The notes under the pieces: model-generated
What the model was told of the DNA's origin: nothing
What the model saw: the letters and a program-made list of their open reading frames with translations, nothing else
Database searches by the model: none
Part shown: piece after piece, positions 27,666 through 39,750 of the stretch
Layout of the letters: each line of letters begins with the position of its first letter
Position numbering within the stretch: the first letter of the stretch is position 1
Position numbers and translations under genes: made by a program
NCBI GenBank assembly: GCA_035578155.1
Contig: JAPWDM010000005.1
Span: 44,637,954 to 44,701,953, forward strand
From: Brachynemurus nebulosus
Lineage: Eukaryota > Arthropoda > Insecta > Neuroptera > Myrmeleontidae
Direction of reading: 5' to 3'
DNA length: 64,000 nt

Positions 27666-28454
27666 TACTAAAATAAATACACAATTTTTACTACATTTAA
27701 TTTGAATAAATTGCTAATGTTAATATATCATAATGGATTAAAAAGGATTATTTAGGGTTAGAAATTTTAAAATTAGGGTTAGAAAATGATACCTTATATG
27801 CAATCGATCTGAAACTGTTTGCACACTATCAGTCTTTAAATATCAAGAAAAATTTTACTTTGCTTTGACCCGATAATGATGTATTTTGTACATGTTCCTT
27901 AAGTCGACCCTTAAACGCTCGATTATATCCAATGTTTTGAAAAAACAGTTTAAAGATCAATTTTTTTGCAATTACTTCACTGTACAGAGGACCTTTCTCT
28001 GAAAATAAAGCTTCTTCACTTGTGTAATTGCGCTTTCAGTCACCCAGTCCGACCTTCTCTCACATATTTATGTAAAAGTACGTATTTTTTACATAAATAA
28101 ATCAATGTGTGAAATTTTTAAGCACAAATTTTTTAAAGGTTTAAACTATTTGTTAAAGTAAAAAAAAATTAATTTTTTAAAAATCTCTCAGTTGGGTAAT
28201 CTCTTAACTGAAATTATGATATTTAACTTTATTTTGTGCCAAAGTGTACCATTGCTGTAATAGATAGTTTAACATTGTAAAAAGCTTGTTTAATTTTATC
28301 GACATTTAAAAAGTCGTGAGCAAATTCACCGATTTTATTAAATATATATTATATTCCTTCGAATCAAATGCATATTTCGATTTAAACACAACCTTAACTA
28401 TAATAAATTTTTGACCTAAAGCAAAGAAAACAACAAATTTGCAAATTTTAAAAA
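27666..28454. other. AT-rich intergenic, nothing recognised
   Basis: No ORF of note; forms the downstream flank of the H1/protamine-like gene. Confidence 0.35.
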
Positions 28455-28460
28455 TTTATT
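28455..28460 (-). promoter_or_regulatory. Polyadenylation signal AATAAA of the H1/protamine-like gene
   Basis: Minus-strand AATAAA about 120 nt downstream of the TAA at 28580, within an AT-rich 3' flank. It is the first canonical hexamer in the right position. Confidence 0.45.
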
Positions 28461-28579
28461 ATAAAAAATATATATTTGTATGAGAAATGTAGGTGTATAC
28501 AGAAAACACAATAATTAAATTCACAAAATTTACAAAAAACAAAATCCAGTCAAACTAATGAATGCAAAAAATTGAATTA

Positions 28580-29164
28580 TTACTGTTGTTGATAATTCTC
28601 TGAGCCATGGTCGACGGCCATATCCTCTTCCTCATTATTTTGACACCTACGGGGGCAAGACCTCCTTCTGCGGCGACAAGATCTACGCGGTCTACGACGT
28701 GAACAGGAACGTCTGCGTCTACGGCACGTCCTCTTTCGTGGACATCTCCTACGCGTTGAGCAAACACGTCTTCGCTTAGGACGGCAACGTTTCACCCTCC
28801 GTCTACAACAGGACGTCTTAATACCCCCTCTTTTACGTAATCTAAATTAAAGTTTTTATTGTAGTAATTGTATAATATGCTCGAATTTTTCAAAAGGGAG
28901 AAAAAGTTATTACCTCATGGTGACCTCTGATTGGTTCGCGTTACCATCTTCGTCCACGTACTGACTCATTTCGATTGCACGTTTTAGCGCGTGATTGATC
29001 GCCGAAGAAATGTAGGAACGATTTGCCGGGACTATTTGCTCTTCTAAAAGTATTTTACGAGACTTTCTGCCGTCGTTAGACGAGGTAATTTGTGCACTTG
29101 TACCAATTTGATAAAATCGATTATATTTATTTACCGCTTTTCGTATAATATCACGATATCGCAT
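28580..29164 (-). CDS. Two-exon linker-histone/protamine-like fusion protein (candidate sperm nuclear basic protein)
   Basis: Seen: exon 1 is 29164-28914 and exon 2 is 28841-28580, joined over a 72-bp intron with donor AG|GTAATA and acceptor TTTAATTTAG|A. The join keeps frame and gives 170 residues. An in-frame TAA about 24 nt upstream, with no AG between, supports the ATG at 29164. Residues 2-14 (YRDIIRKAV) match helix 1 of the H1/H5 winged helix. Residues around 32-44 resemble helix 2, and the block SSAINHALKRAI plus the following EDG matches helix 3 and the wing turn. Exon 2 encodes about 60 residues that are mostly Arg with ten Cys in CRRRRR/SCxRR runs, then an acidic EEED stretch and a Gln-rich end. 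Known: H1-to-protamine descent is documented for animal sperm proteins, and Cys allows disulphide compaction. Inferred: testis-specific chromatin packaging. An AATAAA lies about 120 nt past the stop. The alternative is two unrelated exons, unlikely given the exact frame. Confidence 0.75.
28842..28913 (-). other. 72-bp intron of the H1/protamine-like gene
   Basis: The intron begins GTAATAAC and ends TTTAATTTAG, is AT-rich and phase 2 (it splits an Arg codon, AG|A). It separates the winged-helix domain from the basic tail exactly, so domain and exon boundaries coincide. Confidence 0.7.
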
Positions 29165-29495
29165 AATAAATTTAAAAAAAATAAATTAGAAAAAATTTAT
29201 TTTTCCAACATTGAATTTTGATTTCACCGAAAGCGTGAATTGAAAAAGAATAAATAAATTTGTTATTAGATTTTCTATTTTTATTTTTCCATGCCGACAT
29301 GGATGAAAATTTGAAAAAAAAAAAAAGAAAATTTGAAGAAAGCGAAAATCAGCGCTTTCTATTTCCAATTATTGTTTAACATTGTTTTTCTTTTATACTT
29401 TAATTCGTATTTCAATTGCTTGGCAACGATTAAGATATTTTTATATAGGTAATTAAAATAAAAAAAATTTTTTAATGATTTTAGAAAAATAACAT

Positions 29496-29552
29496 TTGAA
29501 GAGGCTAACAAAAAGTGAAAATACAATTTTAAGGGTACTTTTACTAAACTAT
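29496..29552 (+). repeat. About 55-bp segment shared with 32393-32450
   Basis: TTGAAGAGGCTAACAAAAAG+TGAAAATAC...TTTAAGGG...ACTTTTACT corresponds to TTGAAGAAGCTAATAAAAAG+TGAAAATAT at 32393. One copy lies upstream of each of the two good genes. Confidence 0.6.
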
Positions 29553-29763
29553 TGTGAAATTTAATTTTCAAATTCTTTTTCTTTATATTTTTTATCATTT
29601 AAAATTTTTTATTTTTGAGGTTCTGTACCTTAAAAAAGAAAATGAAATCCTTATAAGGTCACACTCGAGTGATTTTTCTCGAAATCTGTATAACGCAGGT
29701 GTTTGAAATTTGGTTTCGATATGCCTAAATTTGCTAAAAATGACCACCCCCTAATTCCCTAGG

Positions 29764-30223
29764 CAGTGGAATAGCAAGCGGGTGGCACGGAGCAGAGGGG
29801 CGCCGCCGCTACGGTTTCGCTTAATTGTCAAAGTATAGGTATCACCTGTTTTGATACAAAGAACATTGAAAAAATTACTCAAAAACATAGATTGAGATAA
29901 AATAACAATTAAAATATATGGTTACACTGGCTAGTCTTAAACTACACTACAAGGTGAAAGTAAAAAAATTTCTAGGATTTCTACAAGTCTGGAAAACAAA
30001 GGAACTGAGCGTCGTTATCGCGTAATTCCGTGAAGTTCGATAAGTCATGCCCAGAAGCTCAGGTGGCTGTAGTTTGTGCAAAAGAGGAGAGGAGACGTAT
30101 GATGTGATTTTGAGTAGGGGGCGGATTTTTTTAAGTTACTGAACCCTCTCCCTCTTTTTATCAAAGAGAGGGCGCCACTTTCAAGTCTGGCCAGGGGCGC
30201 CAGTTACCTCAGCTACGCTACTG
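29764..30223 (+). mobile_element. 460-bp hAT-like non-autonomous element
   Basis: CAGTGGAATAGC at the left, CAGTAGCGTAGC at the right (reverse complemented), flanked by a perfect 8-bp duplication TCCCTAGG (29756-29763 and 30224-30231). Contains GGGGCGCC blocks like those at 8303 and 13324. Confidence 0.8.
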
Positions 30224-30626
30224 TCCCTAGGCTTCTAAAGCTACAATTTTTTTATTTTCTGGCTGTTCTTTGACAATATTGTTATACAATCCCCACCATG
30301 AACTTCTTCGAAAAAAGCGTCTGTGTTGCCATTTTATCTTGTAAGCTGGGAGACAATTCTGTGTACCCCAGTTCACGTATAATACACTCTAAAAAGTTTT
30401 ATATTCACTGGGTAGTTCGATAGGGGGAAAAAAATTCTCAAATAAAATCTTTTCTGATATTTCAAAGTGATGTAATACCTTACGACGATTAAGTGTTGGT
30501 TTTCGGTTTGTTTTGGGGATACACGCATTAACGGTGTGTTTATAAAAGGAATTTTTAAAGATTGTTATCTCACAAACGATAATTCTCGATCGAAATATTC
30601 TATTTTTATAAATGGGTACAGCGTCA

Positions 30627-31425
30627 TAAGTATAGTGAAATGGCCCCCGAGAGATATTTTCAAAATATAGTGTTTGTAGTTGGAAGAGGGTGTCATTAGA
30701 AAATAAGACATATATGGCTTTTTGACCTTGATCTTGAACCGTTCTCGAGATAATAAAAAAAAAATGTAATTTTCAAGGAATTTTTTAAACTGATTTTTCT
30801 TGGGAACTAGATAAGCTAGGGAAATGAACCAAAATTCAAACGTTAGGGAATGCTTCAAGAAATATTTTGTATATTCTCAAAGATTTTTTATTAAAAAGGG
30901 TATAAAAGAAATGACAGAATATATTATTTAAATATATATTTTATGTGGTTCCCTTAAAGTGACAGTCACCAAAAAAATATATAATGTTGGTATTCATAAG
31001 TAGCCATCATACAGCTCAATAAATAAAAATGGGTGTAACACTTTCAAAAAAAATATTTTTTTATTTACACATCGAATAATATATATATTTAAATAACATA
31101 ATCTGTCACCACATAAAATATATATTTAAATAATATATTCTGTCATTTCTTTTATGCCCTTTTTAATAAAAAATCTTTGAGAATATACAAAATATTCCTT
31201 GAAGCAGTCCCTAATGATTGAACTTTGGTTCATTTCCCTAGCTTATCTAGTTCACGAGAAAAATGAGTTTAAAAAATCCCTTGACATTTACACTTTCTTT
31301 TATTATCTCGAGAATGGTTCAAAGTCAAGGTCCAAAAACCACATGTGTTATTTTCTAATGACACCCCCTTCCAACTACAAACACTATTTTAAAAATATCT
31401 CTCGGGGGCTATTTCACTATACTAG
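30627..31425 (+). repeat. Large inverted repeat: about 325-bp arms, 154-bp loop
   Basis: Arms 30627-30952 and 31107-31425, read from opposite strands, share ATAGTGAAATGGCCCCCGAG, GTGTTTGTAGTTGGAAG and ATATTCTCAAAGATTTTTTA. The flanks (TCTCACAAACGATAATTCTC on the left, CTTCAGCCAGACACGTCGGA on the right) belong to the CACGATAACTCTCGAACG family, so the palindrome sits inside a copy of that family. Confidence 0.8.
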
Positions 31426-31499
31426 ACCCTTCGAGGAAAACCTTGAAACCCTTAAATTCTTGGATAAGTTCTTCAGCCAGACACGTCGGATGTTCGGAA

Positions 31500-31850
31500 C
31501 ATGATTTTTTACGCATTCTCAGTGCGAAAAAAATAAGTTTATTGTCAAGATTTTCCAAAATCAAAAGTTTTATCCACATTTTTTTATACTATTGTAAAGA
31601 GGGGAAAGATTACGTAAAATAAGCTTTTGAATCGTTATTGTATGTAGGTACACTGGTTTCCGAGAAAACGAATTTTGGTAAACGAAAATTCGCTGTGTTA
31701 TGCAGGATGCTACGATAGTGGTATTTTAGCGAATTTCCAGAAAGAATTCTGGAAATTCAGCTATTACAGTAGGTGTCATGACGCGACTTGAGCCCGGGAC
31801 TATGGCAGAAATTTGCTTTGAGGTCCCTAGAAACCGAAAATAATATTCAC
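31500..31850 (+). repeat. Dispersed-family segment with an internal short palindrome
   Basis: Contains GTTATGCAGGATGCTACGAT, AGCGAATTTCCAGAAAG/CTGGAAATTCAGCT, and CCGGGACTATGGCAGAAATT leading to a (TA)n. The last part is repeated inverted at 37280-37410. Confidence 0.6.
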
Positions 31851-31854
31851 TATA

Positions 31855-31857
<3 letters not shown>

Positions 31858-31920
<63 letters not shown>

Positions 31921-31935
31921 ATATGTATATATGTA
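31858..31935. repeat. (TA)n / (TATG)n microsatellite
   Basis: TA dinucleotides followed by five TATG repeats, directly adjacent to the CACGATAACTCTCGAACG family copy. Confidence 0.9.
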
Positions 31936-32375
31936 TCAGCACGATAACTCTCGAACGAAATGTCCTAGGTTTACAAAATTTGGTGACAACGTTGGAAGTC
32001 CAAAAGTCTTGGATGAGTTCTTCAGCCAGACACGTCGGATGCCAGGAATATGGTTTTTGTTCTTGCAAAAAATTAGTTTTTTACCAAAATTTCCATTTAT
32101 TAAAAAATTTTTGCCAAATTTTTTTACATCATTTAAAAGAGGGGAAAAAATTATATTATTATTATTATTATTTATATATTTGACTTATGACGAATCAATT
32201 TATAACATTAAATATACATAATCATAATAACAACATAATATTTCAAATAAAAAATTATATAAAAAAGGTCTTTAAACTATTATTCTATGTCAACTAGTTT
32301 CCGAGAAAAACTAATTTTTATAAACGGAAATTCACTGTGTTATGCAGGATGCTACGATAACGGTATTTTTATTAT
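31936..32375 (+). repeat. Full-length copy of the CACGATAACTCTCGAACG dispersed family
   Basis: Runs from AGCACGATAACTCTCGAACG through CTTCAGCCAGACACGTCGGA, TTTCCGAGAAAAACTAATTT, to GTTATGCAGGATGCTACGAT. (ATT)n at 32154-32172. Frames here are not genes. Confidence 0.65.
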
Positions 32376-32712
32376 TATGGTCAAGTCACCTATTGAAGAA
32401 GCTAATAAAAAGTGAAAATATATATTTAAGGGCCACTTTTACTGAAAGTTCAAACAAATAATTATAGCCAAGTATTTTGTACACTACATGTTTACACATA
32501 ATATTATTAAAATAAACGCACCAAAAGAAAGTTATTATCAATTAGTAATGTTGGCTGTGAAAGTGAATTGTCAGTCGGCTATTATCCTAACCACCCACTA
32601 ACGAGCCAACAAAAAATAATTTCATTTATTAAAATAAATATTTATCAATAATAACAAACGATAGATAAATATGTACAATTTCCGCATATTGATTGTAAAT
32701 TCTACTAAGTAA

Positions 32713-33372
32713 ATGACAACGCATCCAGAAAACACGGCAGTAGTGGAGCAAAAACTCCAACAAGCTGTCAAAACTATCGAAAATGCCATCGACGCCCAAA
32801 TTGACTATTTAGATCACCTGAAGGTCGAAGATTTTGAAACGTTACGAAATAGACGTCTTGAAGCATTAAAGAAACGAATGGCCGAAGAGAATGAACTACG
32901 GCGTCGTGGCCACGGATGGTACTATAATTTGACAAATGAAAAGGAATTCTTTGACATGTGTAAAAAGGCTAAAAAATGTTGCATTTTGATTTATGCCAGC
33001 GCACACGAACAAAGTGAAATTTTGGATTTTCATCTGAAACAATTAGCACCACGTATGTTGCATGTAATGTTTGGAAAAATTAACGTGGCCAAATGTCCAT
33101 TTTTACAATCGCGTTTAAATATACTGACAATTCCGGCATTGATTTTGGTCAAGGATTATCAAGTGTTCCGGAAATTGTATCGATTTGATGATATTGCCAG
33201 TTTGACGGAAAATTGTACGGAACAATTACGGCAACGATTGATTCAGTGTGACCTAATTGCCGACGATGAAATGCAGTCACCGCGAACAGTGTCCAAGGAG
33301 GGAATTTTGGGGACTCGTGCCCACAAAACGATACGTGACACTACTGGAGATACCTTTATAGATAGCGATTAA
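32713..33372 (+). CDS. TXNDC9: Divergent TXNDC9 / phosducin-like protein 3 (thioredoxin fold, no CxxC), intronless
   Basis: Seen: 219 codons, close to the family's usual ~226. TAA directly precedes the ATG, fixing the start. Order: N-terminal helical region (residues 8-65) with a VEDFETLRNRRLEALKKRM block; the diagnostic RGHG followed by an aromatic and FFD (about 65-80); a thioredoxin-like core with YASAHEQSEILDFHL where thioredoxins have WCGPC; KINVAKCPFLQSRL (about 122-135); LTIPAL with the cis-Pro; and a C-terminal GTRAHKTIRDTTGD then FIDSD, matching the KKTIR-DSD tail of TXNDC9. Known: TXNDC9/PhLP3 binds the CCT/TRiC chaperonin and modulates actin and tubulin folding in the cytosol. There is no intron and the sequence is diverged around conserved anchors, so it may be a retrocopy or a lineage-specific paralogue rather than the main orthologue. 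It is less AT-rich than its surroundings. Confidence 0.85.
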   Translation: MTTHPENTAVVEQKLQQAVKTIENAIDAQIDYLDHLKVEDFETLRNRRLEALKKRMAEENELRRRGHGWYYNLTNEKEFFDMCKKAKKCCILIYASAHEQSEILDFHLKQLAPRMLHVMFGKINVAKCPFLQSRLNILTIPALILVKDYQVFRKLYRFDDIASLTENCTEQLRQRLIQCDLIADDEMQSPRTVSKEGILGTRAHKTIRDTTGDTFIDSD

Positions 33373-33398
33373 AATTCTTATATATCTACTTTGTTTAC

Positions 33399-33404
33399 AA
33401 TAAA
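33399..33404 (+). promoter_or_regulatory. Polyadenylation signal AATAAA of the TXNDC9-like gene
   Basis: AATAAA 27 nt after the stop codon, giving a very short 3' UTR. Confidence 0.6.
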
Positions 33405-34060
33405 GAGTTTTCGAAAAATCCATTTTTGTCATTTTTATAAACAGTTAAACCATAAAAATTGTTATTTCTAGGCAACGAATTTTGAAATTCTGACCACGGA
33501 ATTGGAAAATTTCGCAAAATTATCTACAAAAATTATATGATTTTTCTCTCCGTGTACTATAACTATAACTTGTACTATAACTTTTTTCATTTGGTTTTAA
33601 GTTAAACACAATTTTAATTTATCCGTGCTCGTTCTTCCCACAATATCCCCGAAAATTGGGAGTTGACTGTAATACAATTACACCTGGAATTATTGGCCGA
33701 ACAAAACTGAAACACATTGTATTATATTAAATTAAATTACGTTGATATATCGCATATAAATAAATACGGAAATTTACATATTTTAATTATTACCAATACA
33801 AAATAGCTGCAATTTCTTTTTTGCCACTGATTGATTGTTACGTAATCGTACGTGATAAGCGTCCATTTTCGCATATTAATCACATTTTAGCATTTAATAT
33901 TCAATTACCTAAAATTTTCCGTGATTTTATACTATTTAAAATTACCTACAGTTTAATAATCTTATTTTTTTTTTAAAATCATTAAAATACCTACATAATC
34001 TGCGTCCATTTATCTATATTTTAATTAAACTTACTTTATTCTTACAATAATCTATTAATA

Positions 34061-34950
34061 TACCGTAAAACCGTCTAGACCCAGACACTTTTTTACATTT
34101 TTTTGGTTAATTTTATGTTTATACATGTTTCCGTCATAGATATCACCAATAAAAGTATAACCATTAAAAAGAGTGTATATTCTCTGTTATATCCCTGACC
34201 CATTTGTTTCATTATAAGTAAAAATAAAACAAATATATAAAAAATAATTAGTAAGTATCCCGGTCTATACCCTAAATCGGTCTTGACCCGGACACTTACT
34301 TAACTTATGTAATAACATGCAAACTAATCTCTCCCGTCGGGGTTAGGACAGTGTTTTATATCGTCCGATGTCTTTGAACCTGTCAAAGGCTTCAAAACAT
34401 TTTGTGGGAAGGGAGAGGGATTAATGCATAGCATGCCTCTCTATGAAGTAAACGTGCGATATGACACCGGAAGGAGGCATAAAACGCGTAATTCTGGCGG
34501 GAATATAACGTATGGATAGTGGAAGTTGCAACCAGTGCGAATCGCGGCCATAGTGTAATAAGCTGATGTGTCCAGGTCTAAACGGATATATGTATATAGC
34601 ATATATTTTTTTATATATACATCGAATATAACTTCAAACTCATTAAATGATGCGCGATAAAATTCTGGACACGTACATATCAAAATTAAAACAATATGAC
34701 AATTATGACGAAAATTACATGTTTAAGTTAGATATACATTTTATTTCTTTGAAAAACTGTAGGATAGTAATCCTGTAAAATGAGATAGTAAAAATTGAAA
34801 TCCGTAGTTTTTATTGGCACAGCTGTTTAGGGGATGTTTTTCTCTCTCTAATGATGTCAAGAACAAATGTTTATTGTTGCAGGTTAATGTAGAAATTATT
34901 TACTTTGAAGATTGGTGCAAAGTGTCCAGGTCTAGACGGTTTTAAGGTAT
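34061..34950 (+). mobile_element. 0.9-kb non-autonomous TA-flanked element, CCGTAAAACCG termini
   Basis: TACCGTAAAACCGTCTAGAC at the left; right end reverse complemented TACCTTAAAACCGTCTAGAC; both continue into a CCxGGACACTTT-like block. The motif GTCT(T/A)GACCxGGACAC is repeated internally near 34270 and inverted near 34565. Confidence 0.75.
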
Positions 34951-36234
34951 CCAAATCTATACGATTATTGATCTGAAACTTAAAGAGGTGGGAAAAGATA
35001 AGAAATAGATTTTTGAAGTTATACTTCCTTCGACACGTTAGACTTTTTAGGTACGGCACACTAAAAACAGTACACTAAACCAGACTAACAGAACTGCAAC
35101 CGCGAGGTCAAATATCATTTTGGAACATGTTCATTTTCAAGCGACCACAAATTATTTTTGCAATGTTTTTTTTTTTTATTACCAATTAATTATCAATTTT
35201 TAATTAGTTGATTGATTATTTGAAAAACAATATGTGGACAGGATGAGTTTATGTATGTTCAAGTGCGACTATACTATAGACACAATATACGATGTACAAT
35301 TTAAACCTGCATATACATAGATATACACTTTATTAGTTTTGCAAAAATAACAAATATCGAAAATTATGTACAACAAATTAAAATTGTTCCATATATTATG
35401 TATAGGGAATAATTTTTTTTAGTACATATTTCCAATTATTATTTTACATCTATTGTTATTGTTTGGAAAAAACCGCAATTTTAAATTGTTTTAGTATGTA
35501 TTTATTTATTTTATAGCAGTGGCGTATTAACTGTGAAAATGAAACATCAAACGTACAGCTATTGAACGAATAAAGCGATGTTCTATGAAAGGGAAGTTGG
35601 TAAAGACTGGCCATTTTTCATTTTTGGTCATTTTTCGAATTTTTTTTTTACATCATCGGAAATATTGAAGAAAATTATTACATAGAAAGGTTTTTGAACT
35701 TTTTTGCATGTGCACTAATTTTCGAGAAAAATTAAAAATATTCAATATAATATGCTACCTTATACAAGATTCGGCAGGGTTCTAACGTCCCAAAAGTACC
35801 GAAAATAAACTAACCGATCTATTTTGAAAATATTTTCACTCAGATGGGAACAAGTTATGCTATATGAGGTCTACCAAGAATGTCTCATAAGCGCCAAAAG
35901 TAAGATATGCAACGTATTTTTAAAATTAAGGTTTTAAATCACGACGGGTTTTAATCCTAGATGGATATAGGCTACATTATGTAAGGTCCGAAATGATTTT
36001 TACTAAATTTTTCTTAAATACTATCCGAATTCCAGAAAAAATGAAAATTAAAATTATCCTCCAAGGTTCTCTGTAAGTATATCTAAAATATTTTAGATGG
36101 GCTATTTATCCTAAAAGCTCCAAAAATTAACTACCCAACCGATTTTGAAAATTGTTTCACTCCTAAATCTTTTTTTGAAAGTTCACTATGTTATGCAAGA
36201 TACTACAGCAGGGGTATTTTTAGTTCCGACCATA
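34951..36234. other. Repeat-derived AT-rich sequence, no gene
   Basis: A lone CAGTGGCGTATTAACTG end at 35518 may be a truncated hAT element. 35760-36200 has CCGATTTTGAAAAT-type phrases recurring twice. Confidence 0.35.
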
Positions 36235-36690
36235 ATAACATTAGTTCTTAACAAGAAACTGTTTTATGATTTTTATTTCGGATTTACGAAAGGCCAGTCA
36301 TGTTGACCAGCTCACCACAAGACAAGATAAAACAGGAAAAATGGATGGGTAAAAATGTTATTATTTTTTATTTAGTCTAAAAAGACGACAAAAAAAACTA
36401 GAAGAATACCCCTGAATTCAACACTATGCAAGAACCAATTTAAAAAAATACCCCTGTCGCAGCAACCTGCATAACATAGCGAATTTCCATCTACAAAAGT
36501 ACGTTTTTCTCGGAAACTAGTTGATATAGAGTAATTGTAAATAAAAAAAACCTTCTTTATGTGAATTTTCCGCCTCATTCCGCCAAATCTTTTTCACGAA
36601 AAATGTCCAAAACACCGTAAACGTTTTCACGAAATTTCTTAAAAATAAGATGTTTCGTTCTTGAGTTATCGTGCGGACACATTTGTATAT
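36170..36690 (-). repeat. Minus-strand copy of the CACGATAACTCTCGAACG family
   Basis: A plus-strand end GTTATGCAAGATACTACAGC at 36191 and an inverse AACCTGCATAACATAGCGAA at 36465, followed by TTTTTCTCGGAAACTAGTTG and TTGAGTTATCGTGCGGACAC: two fragments head to head. Confidence 0.55.
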
Positions 36691-36904
36691 ATGTTTACTA
36701 AGTGTCCGCATCGTGTAGAACCGGCTTTACATCAACATTATACATGTATCATAATTATGTGATCGTATGGGTAGTGACGAATTGACGTTATACATATATA
36801 CACTATATCTTCTTTGACTATACATAGTGTGTCGAATATGTGCTTAGAATGTGAGTAACTTAAGACTTTAAGATTACATCACTTAAGATTACATCGCTAA
36901 GATC

Positions 36905-37415
<511 letters not shown>

Positions 37416-38460
37416 AGAAAAAAAAAAACTAAAATTTTCTTTTATGAAACGTTTTACCTCGTTTTTTTATTCATTTTCGAAACGTCACTGATTTATACAT
37501 AATATTTAAACATTGTATTTAAATAAATGTTTAAATATTACCACCACCACTGTTAACCAACAGTGCAGCTCCACTGTTGTACTCATAATTTTCGATGTTG
37601 GTTTTGAGTTGCATGGTTTGAGGTTAACAAATATTTCGTTAACATTGAAAACCATTGGAAATTATGTACATATTATTTTATATAAGTATATACAGAATTG
37701 ATAATAATAGAGATTGGGGTTACTTGCTATTCGAAAATAGATTTACAAATTATATTCGAAATCACAATTCAAGGCAAGGCTTTATCCAACTACAATAATT
37801 CGGCAAGAAACCACAGCTTTCTATAAATTCGATAGATACTAGAATTAATGTATTTTCGATACAATTCATGTTATCTGTCTTATTTTCGTATATATTTATA
37901 GCGCTTGTAAGGTAAGAAAGAGAGAAAATACGATTGTTTCTATTTTGATTCTAAACAACTGAACAAAAACTCTCCGACAACGAACAGGTCGGTTTTTCGA
38001 TTATTAAACTAGTAGGTACATTAAGGTGATGAAGTTGCAATACGATATTTTGCAGTACTGAATTGTCTGCACAATTCCTACATATTTCGACTTATGTACT
38101 TGAAATTTTCAGGGTACGTGCTATGGTTATAAATCTTAATTAATATACAACAAAAAAAAAAAATATTAATTTATAAAGGTACTTTTCCGTAGTGGAAATT
38201 GAAAATGAAAATTATTTCCCACGTACAACACCGTAGGGGACACTAAGGCTCCTTTAACCATTTTAATTTTTAAGCCCATTCGAAAAAAATTTCAATTTCA
38301 ATTTTTTTTTCGAAGTCCGCCATTTTGTTATTTTTCGATAAAATTTCATAATTCTAGTTCCGACCAGAATCATGTCCCGATGATTTTTGATTTCGGATGT
38401 CCCGAAGAGTCAAAATCACGCGGGCCATCCAGGTGGTTTTTTTTTTGGGAGGGCGCCAAC
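37416..38460. other. AT-rich intergenic, nothing recognised
   Basis: A short CCACCACCACTG tract at 37541; no gene. Confidence 0.3.
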
Positions 38461-38467
38461 TTCAAGT

Positions 38468-38620
38468 CGTCAACTGAGTATTGGTTTGTACCAAGTCAAC
38501 TTTTTAAACATTTTTTCTAGATAGTGGTTTTGTTAGTTTTGGGCCTTGAGGAAGCCGAAATCACCCGCAGAAAAAATTTTTTTAAAAACTGACTTGGTAC
38601 AAACTAATACTCAGCTGACG
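38468..38620 (+). repeat. Hairpin MITE, about 39-bp arms
   Basis: CGTCAACTGAGTATTGGTTT then GTACCAAGTCAAC at 38468-38505 is mirrored by 38582-38620 with three differences; loop of about 76 bp. Confidence 0.75.
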
Positions 38621-38791
38621 AACTGATAATAATAATGATAAAACAAAATTTAATTTATTCAAAAAAAATTTTTGTTTGGTACCTTAAGACGTAAACAAAA
38701 ACATATTGAAAATTCAAAACTTTTCATTTGTTCTTTCTCAAAAAAATGCCCCTAAAAATAGGTATGAAAAACAGCGCGAGTTACCAGACTA

Positions 38792-39750
38792 CTACCGTAA
38801 TTGCGGGTTACTTGAGCCCAGATTTGCAAATCATCTGATAATTTCAAAAATTGAGCGTAACTGTTATACTTATTTGGGATAGGAAATTCAGTATAATAAT
38901 CTATATATGACTATGGTTAGTTTATTATATAATATGGACCTTTTTCTTATGGCTCATAAATTTTATAGCTTTTTCGATTTTGGGCTTAAGTTAACCTAAA
39001 GACAAACATATAAGGAACTTTACTTATTCAATACTCTTATCGCAGCATCCTGCATAACGTAGCGAATTTCCGTTTACAAAAATTAGTTTTTCTCGGAAAC
39101 TAGTTGACATAGAATAATAGTTTAAAGACTTTTTTTGTGTGATTTTTTCTCCTTGTTCCAATAGTGTAAAAATTTTTGAATAAGGAGAAATTTTGGAAAA
39201 AAGTTAATTTTTTTCATGAAAATTTCCAAAAATAACATTTTTTGGGCATCGGACGTCCAACGGTTAACGAACTTGTCCAATGGTTTAAGACTTTTGGGAA
39301 TTTCTGCTATAGTCTTGCACCATTTTATACCAAAGTTATAATGGGCTCAAGTTACCCTAATTTTAAAGTTATTTTACTGATTTATCAAAACCTTAATTTA
39401 AAAAATTAATGAAATGGTTGGCATATGAACATATCTGAATTTAGTTTAGTAATGAACAAAGTATTAAAATTATACACTTACCTTCCTTTGTAGACTACCA
39501 CAATTATTTTTACAGTCAAAAGTTAGCAACAACGTAACAAAACATCAATTTCAAACAGAGAGTAAACAACACTTGCCTCACCTCTAGTGTCAATTTTCAA
39601 AACTACCTAAATTTAAACAAAGTTACCTATTAGCTAAACATCTAACTTACTTCTACTACTGACTAATATAAGCACAAAACAGAAGATAATACTTTTTCCG
39701 TTTTGGGCTCAAGTTACACCACAAGGGCTCAAGTAACCCGAAATTACGGT
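38792..39750 (+). mobile_element. 0.96-kb non-autonomous TA-flanked element, CCGTAATT termini
   Basis: TA-CCGTAATTGCGGGTTACT+TGAGCCC at the left and its inverse (one mismatch) at the right. GGCTCAAGTTAC recurs inside. It is interrupted by a CACGATAACTCTCGAACG family fragment at about 39040-39330. Confidence 0.8.

Noticed and set aside
27219..27705. Overlapping ORFs of 138 and 82 codons on opposite strands
   Set aside because: Both lie across a copy of the same dispersed repeat; no domain seen.
28555..28767. 70-codon minus-strand ORF rich in Val/Asp overlapping the protamine tail
   Set aside because: Shadow frame of the Arg-rich exon.
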